Below the pieces are notes generated by a model. That model did not search any database. It was not told where the DNA came from and saw nothing but the letters and a program-made list of their open reading frames with translations. From Comamonas antarctica (GTDB taxonomy: Bacteria; Pseudomonadota; Gammaproteobacteria; Burkholderiales; Burkholderiaceae_C): a stretch of DNA of 64,000 nucleotides. Positions within the stretch are counted from its first letter, which is position 1, and every line of letters starts with the position of its first letter. Position numbers and translations under genes: made by a program. The stretch is from assembly GCF_013363755.1 (NCBI RefSeq), contig NZ_CP054840.1, positions 634,001 to 698,000 of the forward strand, in the 5' to 3' direction. Below are positions 7,665-16,229 of this stretch, piece after piece.

Positions 7665-7774
7665 ATGATTGCGCTGTCATGATAGCCATGATTGCTGTCA
7701 TCGTCGCCAGACCGAACCTCCGTGTACGCCCGAATGGAAGTGTGGCTCGCGAACTGGAATGATTGCGCAATCAT
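7665..7774. promoter_or_regulatory. Three LacI-type operator-like palindromes
   Basis: A perfect 16-bp palindrome, ATGATTGCGCAATCAT, lies at 7759-7774, 20 bp before the Bug gene. A close copy, ATGATTGCGCTGTCAT, is at 7665-7680, and a shortened form, ATGATTGCTGTCAT, is at 7688-7701, near the regulator start at 7632. LacI-family operators are typically palindromes of this size centred on CG. Sites on both sides of the divergent promoters would allow autoregulation plus control of the catabolic operon, possibly with looping. Confidence 0.7.
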
Positions 7775-7793
7775 GCAAAGCAAGGAGACGTTC

Positions 7794-8780
7794 ATGCAAA
7801 AGTTCACGCCCGGCCGACGCGTTGTCCTGACAGTGGCGATCGCCGCCGCGCTCGCGCCGCTGGCGGCGGGCGCCCAGACGGCCTATCCCGCCAAGCCCAT
7901 CACGCTGGTCATTCCGTTTCCGCCCGGCGGCCAGACCGATGCCATCGGCCGGCTGGTGGGCGACCGCCTGTCGAAGCGCCTGGGCCAGCCGGTCGTCGTC
8001 GAGAACAAGCCCGGCGTCAACGGCTCGCTGGCATCGGATCTGGTGGCACGCGCCAAGCCCGACGGCTACACGCTGGTGATCGGCGGGCCGGGCACGCATG
8101 CCATCAACCAGTTGGTGAACTCCAATGTGCGCTACGACACGCGCAAGGACTTCACGCATATCGCCATGCTCACCCGCGGCCCGATGCTGCTGCTGGCCTC
8201 GCCCACGCTGAAGGCGAATTCGGTGGCCGAGGTGGTGGCGCTGTCCAAGGCCAAGCCCGATTCGCTGAACATGGCGCTGACAGGCATCGGTTCTTCCAGC
8301 CACATGACGACCGAATTGCTCAAGCAATCCGCGGGCGTGGGTTTCAACAACGTGCCCTACAAGGGCGACGTGCCGGCCATGACCGATGTGATCGGCGGCC
8401 AGGCCGACCTGCTGTTCGTGCCGGCGACGTCGGCCATTCCCTTCGTGCAGGGCGGCAAGCTGCGCGCGCTGGCGGTGACCGGCGACCGGCGCCTCGCGGC
8501 GCTGCCCGATGTGCCGACCATGCCCGAGGCCGGGCAGCCGCGCGTCATCAACTATTCGTGGACCAGTCTTGCCGGCCCGGCCGGCATGCCGCCCGACATC
8601 GTGAAGAAACTCAACGACGCCTGCCAGGCTATCCTGGCGGAACCCGATTTCGCCGCGCGCCTGGCCAGCATGAGCAACGAGGCCACGCCCGGCGTGCCTG
8701 AGCAGGCCATGGGCTTCATTTCCGCGGAAGTGGCGCGCTGGAGCAACGTGGTCAAGAAAGCCAACATCCAGGTCCAATGA
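7794..8780 (+). CDS. Bug-type (TctC) tripartite tricarboxylate transporter receptor
   Basis: This is a 328-residue periplasmic solute receptor of the Bug family, which is strongly expanded in Bordetella and Comamonadaceae. The signal peptide runs to about residue 28 (AAGAQ), followed by AYPAKPITLVIPFPPGGQTD, the hallmark first strand and ligand loop. The ATG at 7794 has AAGGAG nine bases upstream and is clearly the start. No TctA/TctB membrane genes are nearby, so the receptor either borrows a permease or acts as a sensor, as has been found for some Bug proteins. It overlaps the aldolase gene by four bases (ATGA) and heads the sugar-acid operon. Confidence 0.93.
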   Translation: MQKFTPGRRVVLTVAIAAALAPLAAGAQTAYPAKPITLVIPFPPGGQTDAIGRLVGDRLSKRLGQPVVVENKPGVNGSLASDLVARAKPDGYTLVIGGPGTHAINQLVNSNVRYDTRKDFTHIAMLTRGPMLLLASPTLKANSVAEVVALSKAKPDSLNMALTGIGSSSHMTTELLKQSAGVGFNNVPYKGDVPAMTDVIGGQADLLFVPATSAIPFVQGGKLRALAVTGDRRLAALPDVPTMPEAGQPRVINYSWTSLAGPAGMPPDIVKKLNDACQAILAEPDFAARLASMSNEATPGVPEQAMGFISAEVARWSNVVKKANIQVQ

Positions 8781-9604
8781 GCATGCTACCCACCAATCAT
8801 TTCAAGCGTGCGCTGCACGCCGGCCAGGCGCAGATCGGCCTCTGGTCCACCATTCCCTCGCCTTTCGTCTGCGAGATCATCGGCGGCGCAGGCTACGACT
8901 GGGTGCTGCTCGATACCGAGCACACCCCGACCGACGTGCCGCTGATGCTGAATCAGCTCCAGGCCGTGGCCGCGGCCCAGCCGGCGCCGGGTGCGCTGCC
9001 CACGCAGGCGGTGGTGCGCCCCGCCTGGAACGACCCGGTGCTCATCAAGCGCTATCTCGACATCGGTGCCCAGACGCTGCTGCTGCCCTTCGTGCAGAAC
9101 GCGCAGGAAGCCGAGGCCGCGGTGCGCGCCATCCGCTATGCGCCGGCCGGCATCCGCGGCATGGGCGGCTCGACGCGCGCCGCCAACTTCGGCCGCACCA
9201 CCGACTATGTGGCCCGCGCCGCCGAGGAACTGTGCCTGCTGGTGCAGGTGGAGACCGCCGAGGCGCTGGAGCAGATCGAGGCGATTGCGGCCGTTGACGG
9301 CATCGACGGCATCTTCATCGGCCCGGCCGACCTGTCGGCCAGCCTGGGCTATCCCGGCCAGGCGCGCCACCCCGCGGTGAACCGCGCCATCGATGACGCG
9401 ATCCGCCGCATCCGTGCCTGCGGCAAGGCGCCCGGCATCCTGATGGTGGACGAGCCCCGGGCCCGGGAATGCCTGGAACTGGGTGCGCAGTTCGTCGCCG
9501 TGGCGCTCGATACCGTGCTGCTGCGCGACGGCCTGGACGGCGCGGCCGCGCGCTTTCGCGGCCGGCCCGAAACCGGGAAGCCGGCATTTGCCGGCAGCTA
9601 CTGA
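8777..9604 (+). CDS. HpcH/HpaI family class II aldolase (2-keto-3-deoxy acid aldolase)
   Basis: This 275-residue metal-dependent aldolase splits 2-keto-3-deoxy (or 4-hydroxy-2-keto) acids into pyruvate and an aldehyde. Key residues of the HpaI fold are visible: H49 (LLDTEHTP), R81 (VVRPAWND), E159 (LVQVETAEA) and D185 (IGPADLSASLGYPG). The first two codons overlap the stop of the Bug gene. With the downstream IlvD-type dehydratase it makes a two-step non-phosphorylating route: sugar acid to 2-keto-3-deoxy acid to pyruvate plus glycolaldehyde, lactaldehyde or similar. The exact chain length of the substrate cannot be read from sequence. Confidence 0.92.
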   Translation: MSMLPTNHFKRALHAGQAQIGLWSTIPSPFVCEIIGGAGYDWVLLDTEHTPTDVPLMLNQLQAVAAAQPAPGALPTQAVVRPAWNDPVLIKRYLDIGAQTLLLPFVQNAQEAEAAVRAIRYAPAGIRGMGGSTRAANFGRTTDYVARAAEELCLLVQVETAEALEQIEAIAAVDGIDGIFIGPADLSASLGYPGQARHPAVNRAIDDAIRRIRACGKAPGILMVDEPRARECLELGAQFVAVALDTVLLRDGLDGAAARFRGRPETGKPAFAGSY

Positions 9605-9664
9605 GCGCGCAGTCCTTCCCATATCCAGGGGCCCTGGCAGGGCCGGGCCCGGAGAGAAACAAGC

Positions 9665-11392
9665 ATGCAAAGAACCTACGAGAGCCTGCGCAGCGCGCGC
9701 TGGTTTGCCCCCGACGACTTCCGCAGCTTCGGCCATCGCTCGCGCGTATTGCAGATGGGCTACGGCTATGAAGACTGGGTGGGCAAGCCCGTCATTGCCA
9801 TCGTCAACACCTGGAGCGATGCCAACCAGTGCCATGCGCACTTCAAGCAGCGCGTGGAGGACGTCAAGCGCGGCGTGCTGCAGGCCGGCGGGTTTCCGCT
9901 GGAACTGCCGGCCATCAGCCTGTCCGAAAGCATGGTCAAGCCCACGACCATGATGTACCGCAACTTCCTTGCCATGGAGACCGAGGAGCTGCTGCGCAGC
10001 CACCCCGTCGATGGCGCGGTGCTGATGGGCGGCTGCGACAAGACCACGCCCGGACTGACCATGGGCGCGCTATCCATGGGCCTGCCCTTCATCTACCTGC
10101 CCGCGGGCCCGATGCTGCGCGGCAACTGGCGCGGCAAGGTGCTGGGCTCGGGCTCCGATGCCTTCAAGTACTGGGACGAGCGCCGCGCGGGCCGCCTGTC
10201 CGACCAGGCCTGGCAGGAGATGGAATCCGGCATCGCGCGCAGCCACGGCACCTGCATGACCATGGGCACGGCCGCGACCATGATGGGCATTGCCGAAGCC
10301 GTGGGGCTCACGCTGCCGGGCGCGAGCAGCATCCCGGCCGCCGATGCCAACCATGTGCGCATGAGCGCCGAATGCGGTCGCCGCATCGTCGAGATGGTGT
10401 GGCAGGACCAGACGCCCGCGCGGCTGCTGACGCGCGCCAATTTCGAGAACGGCATCGCCTGCGCGATGGCCATGGGCTGCTCGACCAATGCCATCATCCA
10501 CCTGATTGCGATGTCGCGCCGCGCGGGCCACCCCGTGGGCCTGGAAGACTTCGACGCCATGAGCCGCACGGTGCCGGTGATTGCCAATATCCGGCCCAGC
10601 GGCAGCACCTATCTGATGGAGGACTTCTTCTATGCCGGCGGCCTGCGCGCGCTGCTCGAGCGCATCCGCCCGCACCTGAAGACCGAGGCGCTGACCGTGA
10701 ACGGCAAGACCCTGGGCGAGAACGTCGCGGGCAGCGAGGTGTTCCATGACGACGTGATCCGGCCGCTGGACAACCCGATCTACGCCGAGGGCGCGCTGGC
10801 CGTGCTCAAGGGCAACCTTGCGCCCGACGGCGTCATCATCAAGCCCAGCGCCTGCGCGCCGCACCTGCTGCGCCATACCGGGCGCGCGCTGGTGTTCGAC
10901 GACTATCCCAGCCTGAAGCAGGCCGTCGACGATCCCGATCTGGACGTGACCGGCGAGGACATCCTGGTGCTGCGCAACGCCGGCCCGCTGGGCGCGGGCA
11001 TGCCGGAATGGGGCATGCTGCCGATTCCCACCAAGCTGCTCAAGCAGGGCGTGAGCGACATGCTGCGGCTGTCGGACGCGCGCATGAGCGGCACCAGCTA
11101 CGGCGGCTGCCTGCTGCACTGCTCGCCCGAGGCCGCGGTCGGCGGGCCGCTGGCGCTGGTGCAGACCGGCGACCGCATCCGCGTCGATGTGCCCGCGCGC
11201 TCCATTCACCTGGAGATTTCCGATCAGGAGATGGCCGCGCGGCGCGCCGCCTGGACGCCCGCGCCGCCCCGCTACGAGCGCGGCTACGGCTGGATGTTCG
11301 GTCGCCACATCAAGCAAGCCAATGATGGCTGCGACTTCGACTTCCTTGAAACCACGTTCGGCAAACCCGTGCCCGAACCCGACATCTTCTGA
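9665..11392 (+). CDS. IlvD/Edd family sugar-acid dehydratase, L-arabinonate dehydratase-like
   Basis: This 575-residue protein belongs to the iron-sulfur dehydratases that convert aldonic acids to 2-keto-3-deoxy acids. Cysteines fitting a [2Fe-2S] site are C56 (NQCHAHF), C124 (MGGCDKTTPG) and C197 (HGTCMTMGTA). The length and C-terminal motifs (GAGMPEWGMLPIP, DARMSGTSYGG) match the arabinonate/altronate branch better than dihydroxyacid dehydratase IlvD. It sits 60 bp after the aldolase gene in the LacI-controlled operon. Product assignment to L-arabinonate is by family resemblance only; fuconate, galactonate or xylonate are open alternatives. Confidence 0.92.
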   Translation: MQRTYESLRSARWFAPDDFRSFGHRSRVLQMGYGYEDWVGKPVIAIVNTWSDANQCHAHFKQRVEDVKRGVLQAGGFPLELPAISLSESMVKPTTMMYRNFLAMETEELLRSHPVDGAVLMGGCDKTTPGLTMGALSMGLPFIYLPAGPMLRGNWRGKVLGSGSDAFKYWDERRAGRLSDQAWQEMESGIARSHGTCMTMGTAATMMGIAEAVGLTLPGASSIPAADANHVRMSAECGRRIVEMVWQDQTPARLLTRANFENGIACAMAMGCSTNAIIHLIAMSRRAGHPVGLEDFDAMSRTVPVIANIRPSGSTYLMEDFFYAGGLRALLERIRPHLKTEALTVNGKTLGENVAGSEVFHDDVIRPLDNPIYAEGALAVLKGNLAPDGVIIKPSACAPHLLRHTGRALVFDDYPSLKQAVDDPDLDVTGEDILVLRNAGPLGAGMPEWGMLPIPTKLLKQGVSDMLRLSDARMSGTSYGGCLLHCSPEAAVGGPLALVQTGDRIRVDVPARSIHLEISDQEMAARRAAWTPAPPRYERGYGWMFGRHIKQANDGCDFDFLETTFGKPVPEPDIF

Positions 11393-11406
11393 CCCGGAGC
11401 CACGAC

Positions 11407-12117
11407 ATGCACCCAGAAACCCGCGCCGCGCTGCAAAAGGTCAGCACCGCCACGCTCTGCACCGCGCTGTTCAAGCGCGGCCTGCGCAACCAGTTCATCC
11501 AGGACGTGCGCCCGCTCAACCCGGGCCTGCCCAACATGGTGGGTGAAGCGTTCACGCTGCGCTACATCCCGGCGCGCGAGGACCGCAACGGCATCGCGGT
11601 GTTCCAGGACCGCCAGCATCCGCAGCGCCAGGCGGTGGAGCAATGCCCGGCGGGCGCGGTGCTGGTGATCGACAGCCGCAAGGACGCGCGCGCCGCCTCG
11701 GCCGGCGGCATCCTGGTGGCGAGATTGATGCAGCGCGGCGCGGCCGGCGTGGTCACCGATGGCGGCTTGCGCGACAGCCCGGAGATCGCGCGCTACGCCA
11801 TGCCCGCCTACCACAGCCGCCCCAGCGCCCCGACCAATCTGACGCTGCACGAGGCCATCGAGATCAACGGCGCCATCGCCTGCGGCGACGTGGCCGTGTT
11901 TCCCGGCGATGTGGTCGTGGGCGATGGTGAAGGCGTGGTGGTGATTCCCTCCCATCTGGCCGACGAGGTGAGCGCCGAGGCCAGCGAGATGACGGTGTTC
12001 GAGGACTTCGTGCAGGAGCAGGTCATGGCGGGCCGCTCGATCCTGGGCCTTTATCCGCCTACCGATGAAGCCCGCCGCGACGACTTCGCCGCCTGGCGCA
12101 AGGCCCGGGGGCGCTGA
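11407..12117 (+). CDS. RraA-like protein (4-hydroxy-4-methyl-2-oxoglutarate aldolase family)
   Basis: This 236-residue protein has the RraA fold. The active-site loop of the aldolase members is present: GGILVARLMQRGAAGVVTDG followed by GLRDS, with the Gly-Arg-Asp pattern that binds pyruvate and metal. Members are either class II aldolases/oxaloacetate decarboxylases or inhibitors of RNase E. The gene closes the sugar-acid operon only 14 bp after the dehydratase, so a catabolic role is more likely here, for example a second aldol cleavage or decarboxylation. GGAG lies before the ATG. Confidence 0.88.
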   Translation: MHPETRAALQKVSTATLCTALFKRGLRNQFIQDVRPLNPGLPNMVGEAFTLRYIPAREDRNGIAVFQDRQHPQRQAVEQCPAGAVLVIDSRKDARAASAGGILVARLMQRGAAGVVTDGGLRDSPEIARYAMPAYHSRPSAPTNLTLHEAIEINGAIACGDVAVFPGDVVVGDGEGVVVIPSHLADEVSAEASEMTVFEDFVQEQVMAGRSILGLYPPTDEARRDDFAAWRKARGR

Positions 12118-12166
12118 GAGCGGCCGGCGGGCGGCACGCGGCCCGCCACGCCGCCGTGCCGCGCGA

Positions 12167-12730
12167 TCACTTGGGCAGCAGCACCTTGTCGATCACATGG
12201 ATCACGCCGTTGGACTGGTAGACATCGGCAATCGTCACCGTGGCCGTGCCGCCCATCTCATCGGTCAGCATGACCTTGCCGGCATTCGACTTCGCCACCA
12301 GCGTGCCGCCGCTGACGGTCTTGATGCTGGCCATGCCGTTGCCGTCCTTGATCATCTTGGCGATCGCCGCCGCATCCCACTTGCCGGCCACGACGTGGTA
12401 GGTCAGCACCTTGGTCAGCGCCGGCTTGCTCTCGGGCTTGAGCAGGGTGTCGACGGTGCCGGCGGGCAGCGCGGCAAAAGCCGCGTTGGTCGGTGCAAAC
12501 ACCGTGAACGGGCCCGGGCCCTTGAGCGTGTCGACCAGGCCGGCGGCCTTGACCGCGGCCACGAGGGTCGTGTGGTCCTTGGAGTTGACCGCGTTGTCGA
12601 TGATGTCCTTCGACGCCAGCATGGGCGCGCCGCCGACCATCACATCGGCCATGGCCGCCACGGAGGCGGCCGACATCACGACGGCCAGGCCGAACGAGGC
12701 GATCTTGCGGGTGGTTTGAATCGATGCCAT
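12167..12730 (-). CDS. Secreted fasciclin (FAS1) domain protein
   Basis: This 187-residue protein has a signal peptide (cut near AAMA, residue 28) and one FAS1 domain. The H1 motif is GPFTVFAPTNAAFAALPAGT, and the end motif is SNGVIHVIDKVLLP, preceded by LTYHVVAGK. FAS1 domains act in adhesion and cell-surface stability; bacterial single-domain forms are often controlled by SigK-type ECF sigma factors. AAGGAG precedes the ATG. Its promoter region holds an ECF-like motif shared with the divergent ferritin-like gene and with the ECF sigma gene at 40616. Confidence 0.93.
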   Translation of the reverse strand: MASIQTTRKIASFGLAVVMSAASVAAMADVMVGGAPMLASKDIIDNAVNSKDHTTLVAAVKAAGLVDTLKGPGPFTVFAPTNAAFAALPAGTVDTLLKPESKPALTKVLTYHVVAGKWDAAAIAKMIKDGNGMASIKTVSGGTLVAKSNAGKVMLTDEMGGTATVTIADVYQSNGVIHVIDKVLLPK

Positions 12731-12780
12731 GGAATGCTCCTTGAGTTGGGGGGATAGCCGAATCGGTTCAGCTGCTACGA

Positions 12781-12809
12781 ATACGCAAGAAGTGAGGGCA
12801 CTGGATTCA
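12781..12809 (-). promoter_or_regulatory. Putative ECF-sigma promoter of the fasciclin gene
   Basis: Read on the minus strand, TGAATCCA (12809-12802) is followed after 16 bp by CGTAT (12785-12781), about 50 bp upstream of the fasciclin start. The same two blocks with 15-16 bp spacing occur upstream of the ferritin-like gene (12887-12915) and the ECF sigma gene (40503-40530). Confidence 0.55.
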
Positions 12810-12886
12810 ACAATTTCGCGCCACGGCGTGGATTCGTTCAGAGCCAGGCAAAAGTGGTGATCTGGTTACAAATCCGACCAGAAACC

Positions 12887-12915
12887 TGCATCCAGCCTGC
12901 TGCGGCAGTGCGTAC
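12887..12915 (+). promoter_or_regulatory. Putative ECF-sigma promoter of the ferritin-like gene
   Basis: TGCATCCA (12887-12894), a 16-bp spacer and CGTAC (12911-12915) lie 112 bp before the start at 13027. The two halves match the element upstream of the divergent fasciclin gene and of the ECF sigma operon. Confidence 0.55.
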
Positions 12916-13026
12916 TTCCAGACAGCAGGGGATGGCTGCCTGCATCCCTTGCCACACCATGTGCTTTCCACCGAAGGCGCATCTCACCTGGGTACCCGCG
13001 CTTGGCGCGAATCGAGAGGAATCACC

Positions 13027-13998
13027 ATGTCCGACGAATCAGTGTTGATGGGTGTCTTGCAAAAACGTGCGCAGAAGCTCGAAGACCGGCGCCAGTTCTT
13101 CCGCAAAACCGGCGGGGTTGCCGTGGGGATGGCGGGCGGCGCGATATTGACCGCCTGCGGCGGCGGGGGCGGCGATGCGATTGCCCAGTCCTCGGGGCCG
13201 ACCGACGAGGAGATCCTGAACTTCGCGCTCAACCTGGAATATCTGGAGTCGCAGTTCTATCACTACGCGGTGTTCGGCACCGGCCTGCCGGCCAACCTGC
13301 AAGCCGGTGTGGGCCCGCAGGGGGCGGTGATCGGCGGGCGCGCCGTGGCCTTCCGCGATCCGGTGGTGGCGCAGTACGCCAAGGAGATCGCTCAGGACGA
13401 GATCGCGCATGTGGCCTTCCTGCGCCAGGCGCTGGGTGCCGCCGCCGTGGCGCAGCCGCAGATCGACATTGGCGGCACCGATCCCAACGGTGCGTTTTCA
13501 GTCGCGGCGCGCGCCGCGGGGCTGGTCGGCGCCGGCGTGGCCTTCGATCCCTATGCCAGCGACGAGAACTTCCTGCTGGGCGCGTTCATCTTCGAGGACG
13601 TGGGCGTGACGGCCTACAAGGGCGCGTCGCCGCTGATCACCAACAAGACCTATCTCGAAGCCGCGGCGGGCATCCTGGCGGCCGAGGCCTACCACGCCGG
13701 CCTGGTGCGCACCGTGCTGTACGCCAAGGGGCTGGCCACGCCGGCGCTGCGCGATGCCGCTGGTGCCATCTCCGACGCGCGCGACACGCTCGATGGCGCC
13801 AGCGATGTGGACCAGGGCATCACCGGCGACGCCACGACCTCGAACATCGTGCCGCTCGATGCCAACGGCATCGCCTACAGCCGCTCGCCTGGCGATGTGC
13901 TGAACATCGTCTACCTGAACAAGGAAGCGGCTTCGAAGGGCGGATTCTTCCCGGCCGGCGTCAATGGTTCGCTGGTGATGAGCAGCGCCTACGCCTGA
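13027..13998 (+). CDS. Ferritin-like domain protein, Tat-exported lipoprotein
   Basis: This 323-residue protein belongs to the ferritin-like (Ferritin_2, desiccation-related) group. The N-terminus combines a twin-arginine motif (RRQFFRK, about residue 20), a hydrophobic stretch and a lipobox ending in LTAC followed by a glycine run, so it is probably exported by Tat and lipid-anchored. The four-helix core begins at EEILNFALNLEYLESQFYHY and includes AQDEIAHVAFLRQ and AAEAYHAGLVRT, with Glu/His spacing typical of diiron or degenerate ferritin-like bundles. GAGAGGA lies before the ATG. Function in such proteins is poorly known; a stress role fits the ECF-like promoter shared with the fasciclin gene. 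Confidence 0.88.
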   Translation: MSDESVLMGVLQKRAQKLEDRRQFFRKTGGVAVGMAGGAILTACGGGGGDAIAQSSGPTDEEILNFALNLEYLESQFYHYAVFGTGLPANLQAGVGPQGAVIGGRAVAFRDPVVAQYAKEIAQDEIAHVAFLRQALGAAAVAQPQIDIGGTDPNGAFSVAARAAGLVGAGVAFDPYASDENFLLGAFIFEDVGVTAYKGASPLITNKTYLEAAAGILAAEAYHAGLVRTVLYAKGLATPALRDAAGAISDARDTLDGASDVDQGITGDATTSNIVPLDANGIAYSRSPGDVLNIVYLNKEAASKGGFFPAGVNGSLVMSSAYA

Positions 13999-14011
13999 CG
14001 GCGCTGCCGGT

Positions 14012-14033
14012 CCACCCGCTTGCGGGCGGGTGG
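14012..14033 (+). terminator. Hairpin after the ferritin-like gene
   Basis: An 8-bp perfect stem (CCACCCGC/GCGGGTGG) with a six-base loop begins 13 bp after the stop at 13998. There is no clear T-run, so it may be a weak or Rho-assisted terminator. Confidence 0.35.
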
Positions 14034-14078
14034 GCCGGCGCGCACAATGGTCCAGCGTTGGCAGACAAGGAGTTCGCC

Positions 14079-14225
14079 ATGGCTTTTTCTCTTCGCACCT
14101 CGGGGCACGGGCGCCGGCATCTGCGGCCGGCGACCATTGCGCGCCGCTGCATCGGCGGCCTGCTCATGCTGGCAGGCGCCTGCATCCTCAGCATGGACTT
14201 GAAGGCGCTGCTTTTCGGCGCGTGA
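14079..14225 (+). CDS. Small membrane protein, 48 residues, unknown function
   Basis: This short gene encodes a basic N-terminus (MAFSLRTSGHGRRHLRPA) and a single hydrophobic segment (about residues 24-39, CIGGLLMLAGACILS) ending in DLKALLFGA. A perfect AAGGAG lies five bases before the ATG, which is the main reason to call it. It is located between the ferritin-like gene and the convergent MFS gene, whose stop is 13 bp away. I recognise no family. It could be a small stress-related membrane peptide or a chance reading frame. Confidence 0.5.
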   Translation: MAFSLRTSGHGRRHLRPATIARRCIGGLLMLAGACILSMDLKALLFGA

Positions 14226-14238
14226 TCCGGGCGCGGCC

Positions 14239-15447
14239 TCAGCCGTTGCGCTTCTTGTCGGCGCAGGTCCAGGCAAAGATCACCAGGCCGCCCAGCGCCA
14301 GCAGCATGCCGACCCAGCCGGTGGATTCCCAGCCCAGGCCCAGCGAGATGGTGATGCCGCCCAGCCAGGCGCCGAGCGCATTGGCCAGGTTGAAGGCCGA
14401 GTGGTTGAGCGCGGCGGCCAGGGTCTGGGCCTCGCCCGCCACGTCCATCAGCCGGATCTGCAAGGCCGGGCCCAGCGCCACGGCGGTGCCCACCAGCAGC
14501 ACGTTGAACGCGCCCAGCCACAGGTGGTGGGCGGTGAAGCAAAACAGCAGCAGCACCGCGGCCGACCAGGTGAGCAGGCCGCCAATGGTGGGCATGAGGG
14601 CCTTGTCCGCGAGGCGCGAGCCGACCAGGTTGCCGGCCACCATGCCGACACCGAACAGCGCCAGCACCAGCGGCACGCCGTGCTCGGGCAGGCCGGCCAG
14701 GTTCATCAGCGTCGGCTTGACGTAGCTGAACACCGAGAACATGCCGCCAAAGCCGATCGCGGCAATGCCCAGCGTGAGCCAGACCTGCTTGCTGCGCAGC
14801 GCGCCCAGTTCGCGCCACGGGCTTGCGCCGGCGGGCGCGGGCAGCGCAGGAATCCAGCGCCAGACCAGGGCCACGGCAAGTACCGCGATGGCGCCGACCA
14901 GCGCAAACGCCGCGCGCCAGCCCAGCCACTGGCCCAGTCCGGCCGCGAGCGGTACCCCGACCAGGGTGGCCGTGGTCAACCCCAGCATCACATAGCCCAC
15001 GGCCTGTGCGCGCCGGCCCGGCGGCGCCAGGTGCGCGGCCACCAGCGCCGCGACGCCAAAGTAGGTGCCGTGCGGCAGGCCGCTGAGAAAGCGCATCAGC
15101 ACCATGGCCGCATAGCCGGGCGCGATGGCACTCGCGAAATTGCCGATGGCGTAAAGCAGCATCAGCGCCATCAGCAGCGCGCGGCGCTGCATGCGCGCGC
15201 CGAGCACGGCCAGCACCGGCGCGCCGATCACCACGCCCAGCGCATAGGAGCTGATCAGATGGCCGGCGTGCGGAATGGAAACGCCCAGGTCCCGGGCCGC
15301 ATCGGGCAGCAGGCCCATGATCACGAATTCGCCGGTGCCGATGCTGAAGCCGCCCACGCCCAGGGCCAGCAGGGCCTTGAGGAAGGAACGGTCGGAACTG
15401 CTGGCGGAGGCCGGATGGGATGGAGATGGTATGACGGGGTTGACCAT
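14239..15447 (-). CDS. MFS transporter, DHA1 (AraJ/YdhP-like) drug or sugar efflux permease
   Basis: This 402-residue, 12-helix permease has the major-facilitator pattern of the arabinose-efflux/drug:H+ antiporter-1 branch: GTGEFVIMGLLPDAARDLGV in helix 1, GARMQRRALLMALMLLYAIG for the helix 2-3 loop motif, and GLPHGTYFGVAALVAAHLAP. Such proteins export drugs or metabolites. It lies 179 bp downstream of the TetR gene on the same strand, so it is the likely target of that repressor. Confidence 0.9.
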   Translation of the reverse strand: MVNPVIPSPSHPASASSSDRSFLKALLALGVGGFSIGTGEFVIMGLLPDAARDLGVSIPHAGHLISSYALGVVIGAPVLAVLGARMQRRALLMALMLLYAIGNFASAIAPGYAAMVLMRFLSGLPHGTYFGVAALVAAHLAPPGRRAQAVGYVMLGLTTATLVGVPLAAGLGQWLGWRAAFALVGAIAVLAVALVWRWIPALPAPAGASPWRELGALRSKQVWLTLGIAAIGFGGMFSVFSYVKPTLMNLAGLPEHGVPLVLALFGVGMVAGNLVGSRLADKALMPTIGGLLTWSAAVLLLFCFTAHHLWLGAFNVLLVGTAVALGPALQIRLMDVAGEAQTLAAALNHSAFNLANALGAWLGGITISLGLGWESTGWVGMLLALGGLVIFAWTCADKKRNG

Positions 15448-15626
15448 GGGCGGGCGGGCAATGGGAACGCCACCGGCCCCAGGAGGCCGGCGACGGATGC
15501 GATGGAGAAATCAGGAAAAAGGCCGGGAGCGCGAAATGGCAAAACCTCGACCGCAGTTTACATTTTCCTAGGGTTTTCCCTGGCCATGGCTGCCAGCATC
15601 TGCATCGTCCCCAGGGGCAAATTCCT

Positions 15627-16223
15627 CTATCCCGCGGCCCGCGCGCCCGCAACCAGCTGTTCGCGCAGCGTGCGCAGGATTTCTTCCGACAGCGCGGGAT
15701 TGCCGGCCGCCGTGGCGCGCGCCAGCGCCAGCGCGCCGACCATGCTGCTCAGCAGGGCGATGGTCTGGGCGCGCTTTTGCGCGGGCCCGCCTTCGAGCAC
15801 GCGCATGAAGCGCTGGATGTTGCGCTCCACGCCCTGGGCAAAGACTTCGGACATTTCCGGGCCGGCGCGCGCCGCATCGGTGGCCAGCGCGGCGGCGGGG
15901 CAGCCTTCGCCAGGATGGTCGCGGTGGCTGGTGGACAGGTAGCTGTCGACCATGGCCTGGAGCTTTTCCATGGACGAAGCATGGGCGTCCTGCTCCAGGC
16001 CGTCGAGCGGCGTGATGGTCCATTCGAAAGCGCGCAGGCAGGCCTCGCGCGCCAGCGCATCCTTGGACTCGAAGTGGCGGTAGAGCCCGCCATGCGTGAG
16101 GCCGGCATCGCGCGTGATCTCCGCGACCCCGACGCCCTCCAGGCCTTTCTCGCGGTACAGCCGGGCCGCGGCATCGACAATGCCGGCGCGGTGTTCGGCG
16201 GCTTGGGCTTTGCTGACTTTCAT
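15627..16223 (-). CDS. TetR family transcriptional regulator
   Basis: This 198-residue repressor has an N-terminal helix-turn-helix (VGVAEITRDAGLTHGGLYRHF) and a C-terminal helical ligand domain with GEGCPAAALATDAARAGPE, a signature of the TetR_C (NemR/AcrR-like) group. It is followed by an MFS exporter gene and is divergent from a fabF-like gene. Two matching inverted repeats in the 101-bp divergent gap are the likely operators. Confidence 0.92.
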   Translation of the reverse strand: MKVSKAQAAEHRAGIVDAAARLYREKGLEGVGVAEITRDAGLTHGGLYRHFESKDALAREACLRAFEWTITPLDGLEQDAHASSMEKLQAMVDSYLSTSHRDHPGEGCPAAALATDAARAGPEMSEVFAQGVERNIQRFMRVLEGGPAQKRAQTIALLSSMVGALALARATAAGNPALSEEILRTLREQLVAGARAAG

Positions 16224-16229
16224 GGGTTA

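Noticed and set aside
12815..12840. A second ECF-like -35 block (GAATCCA, minus strand) before the fasciclin gene
   Set aside because: No CGTAY block follows at 15-16 bp; only the nearer copy at 12809 is complete.
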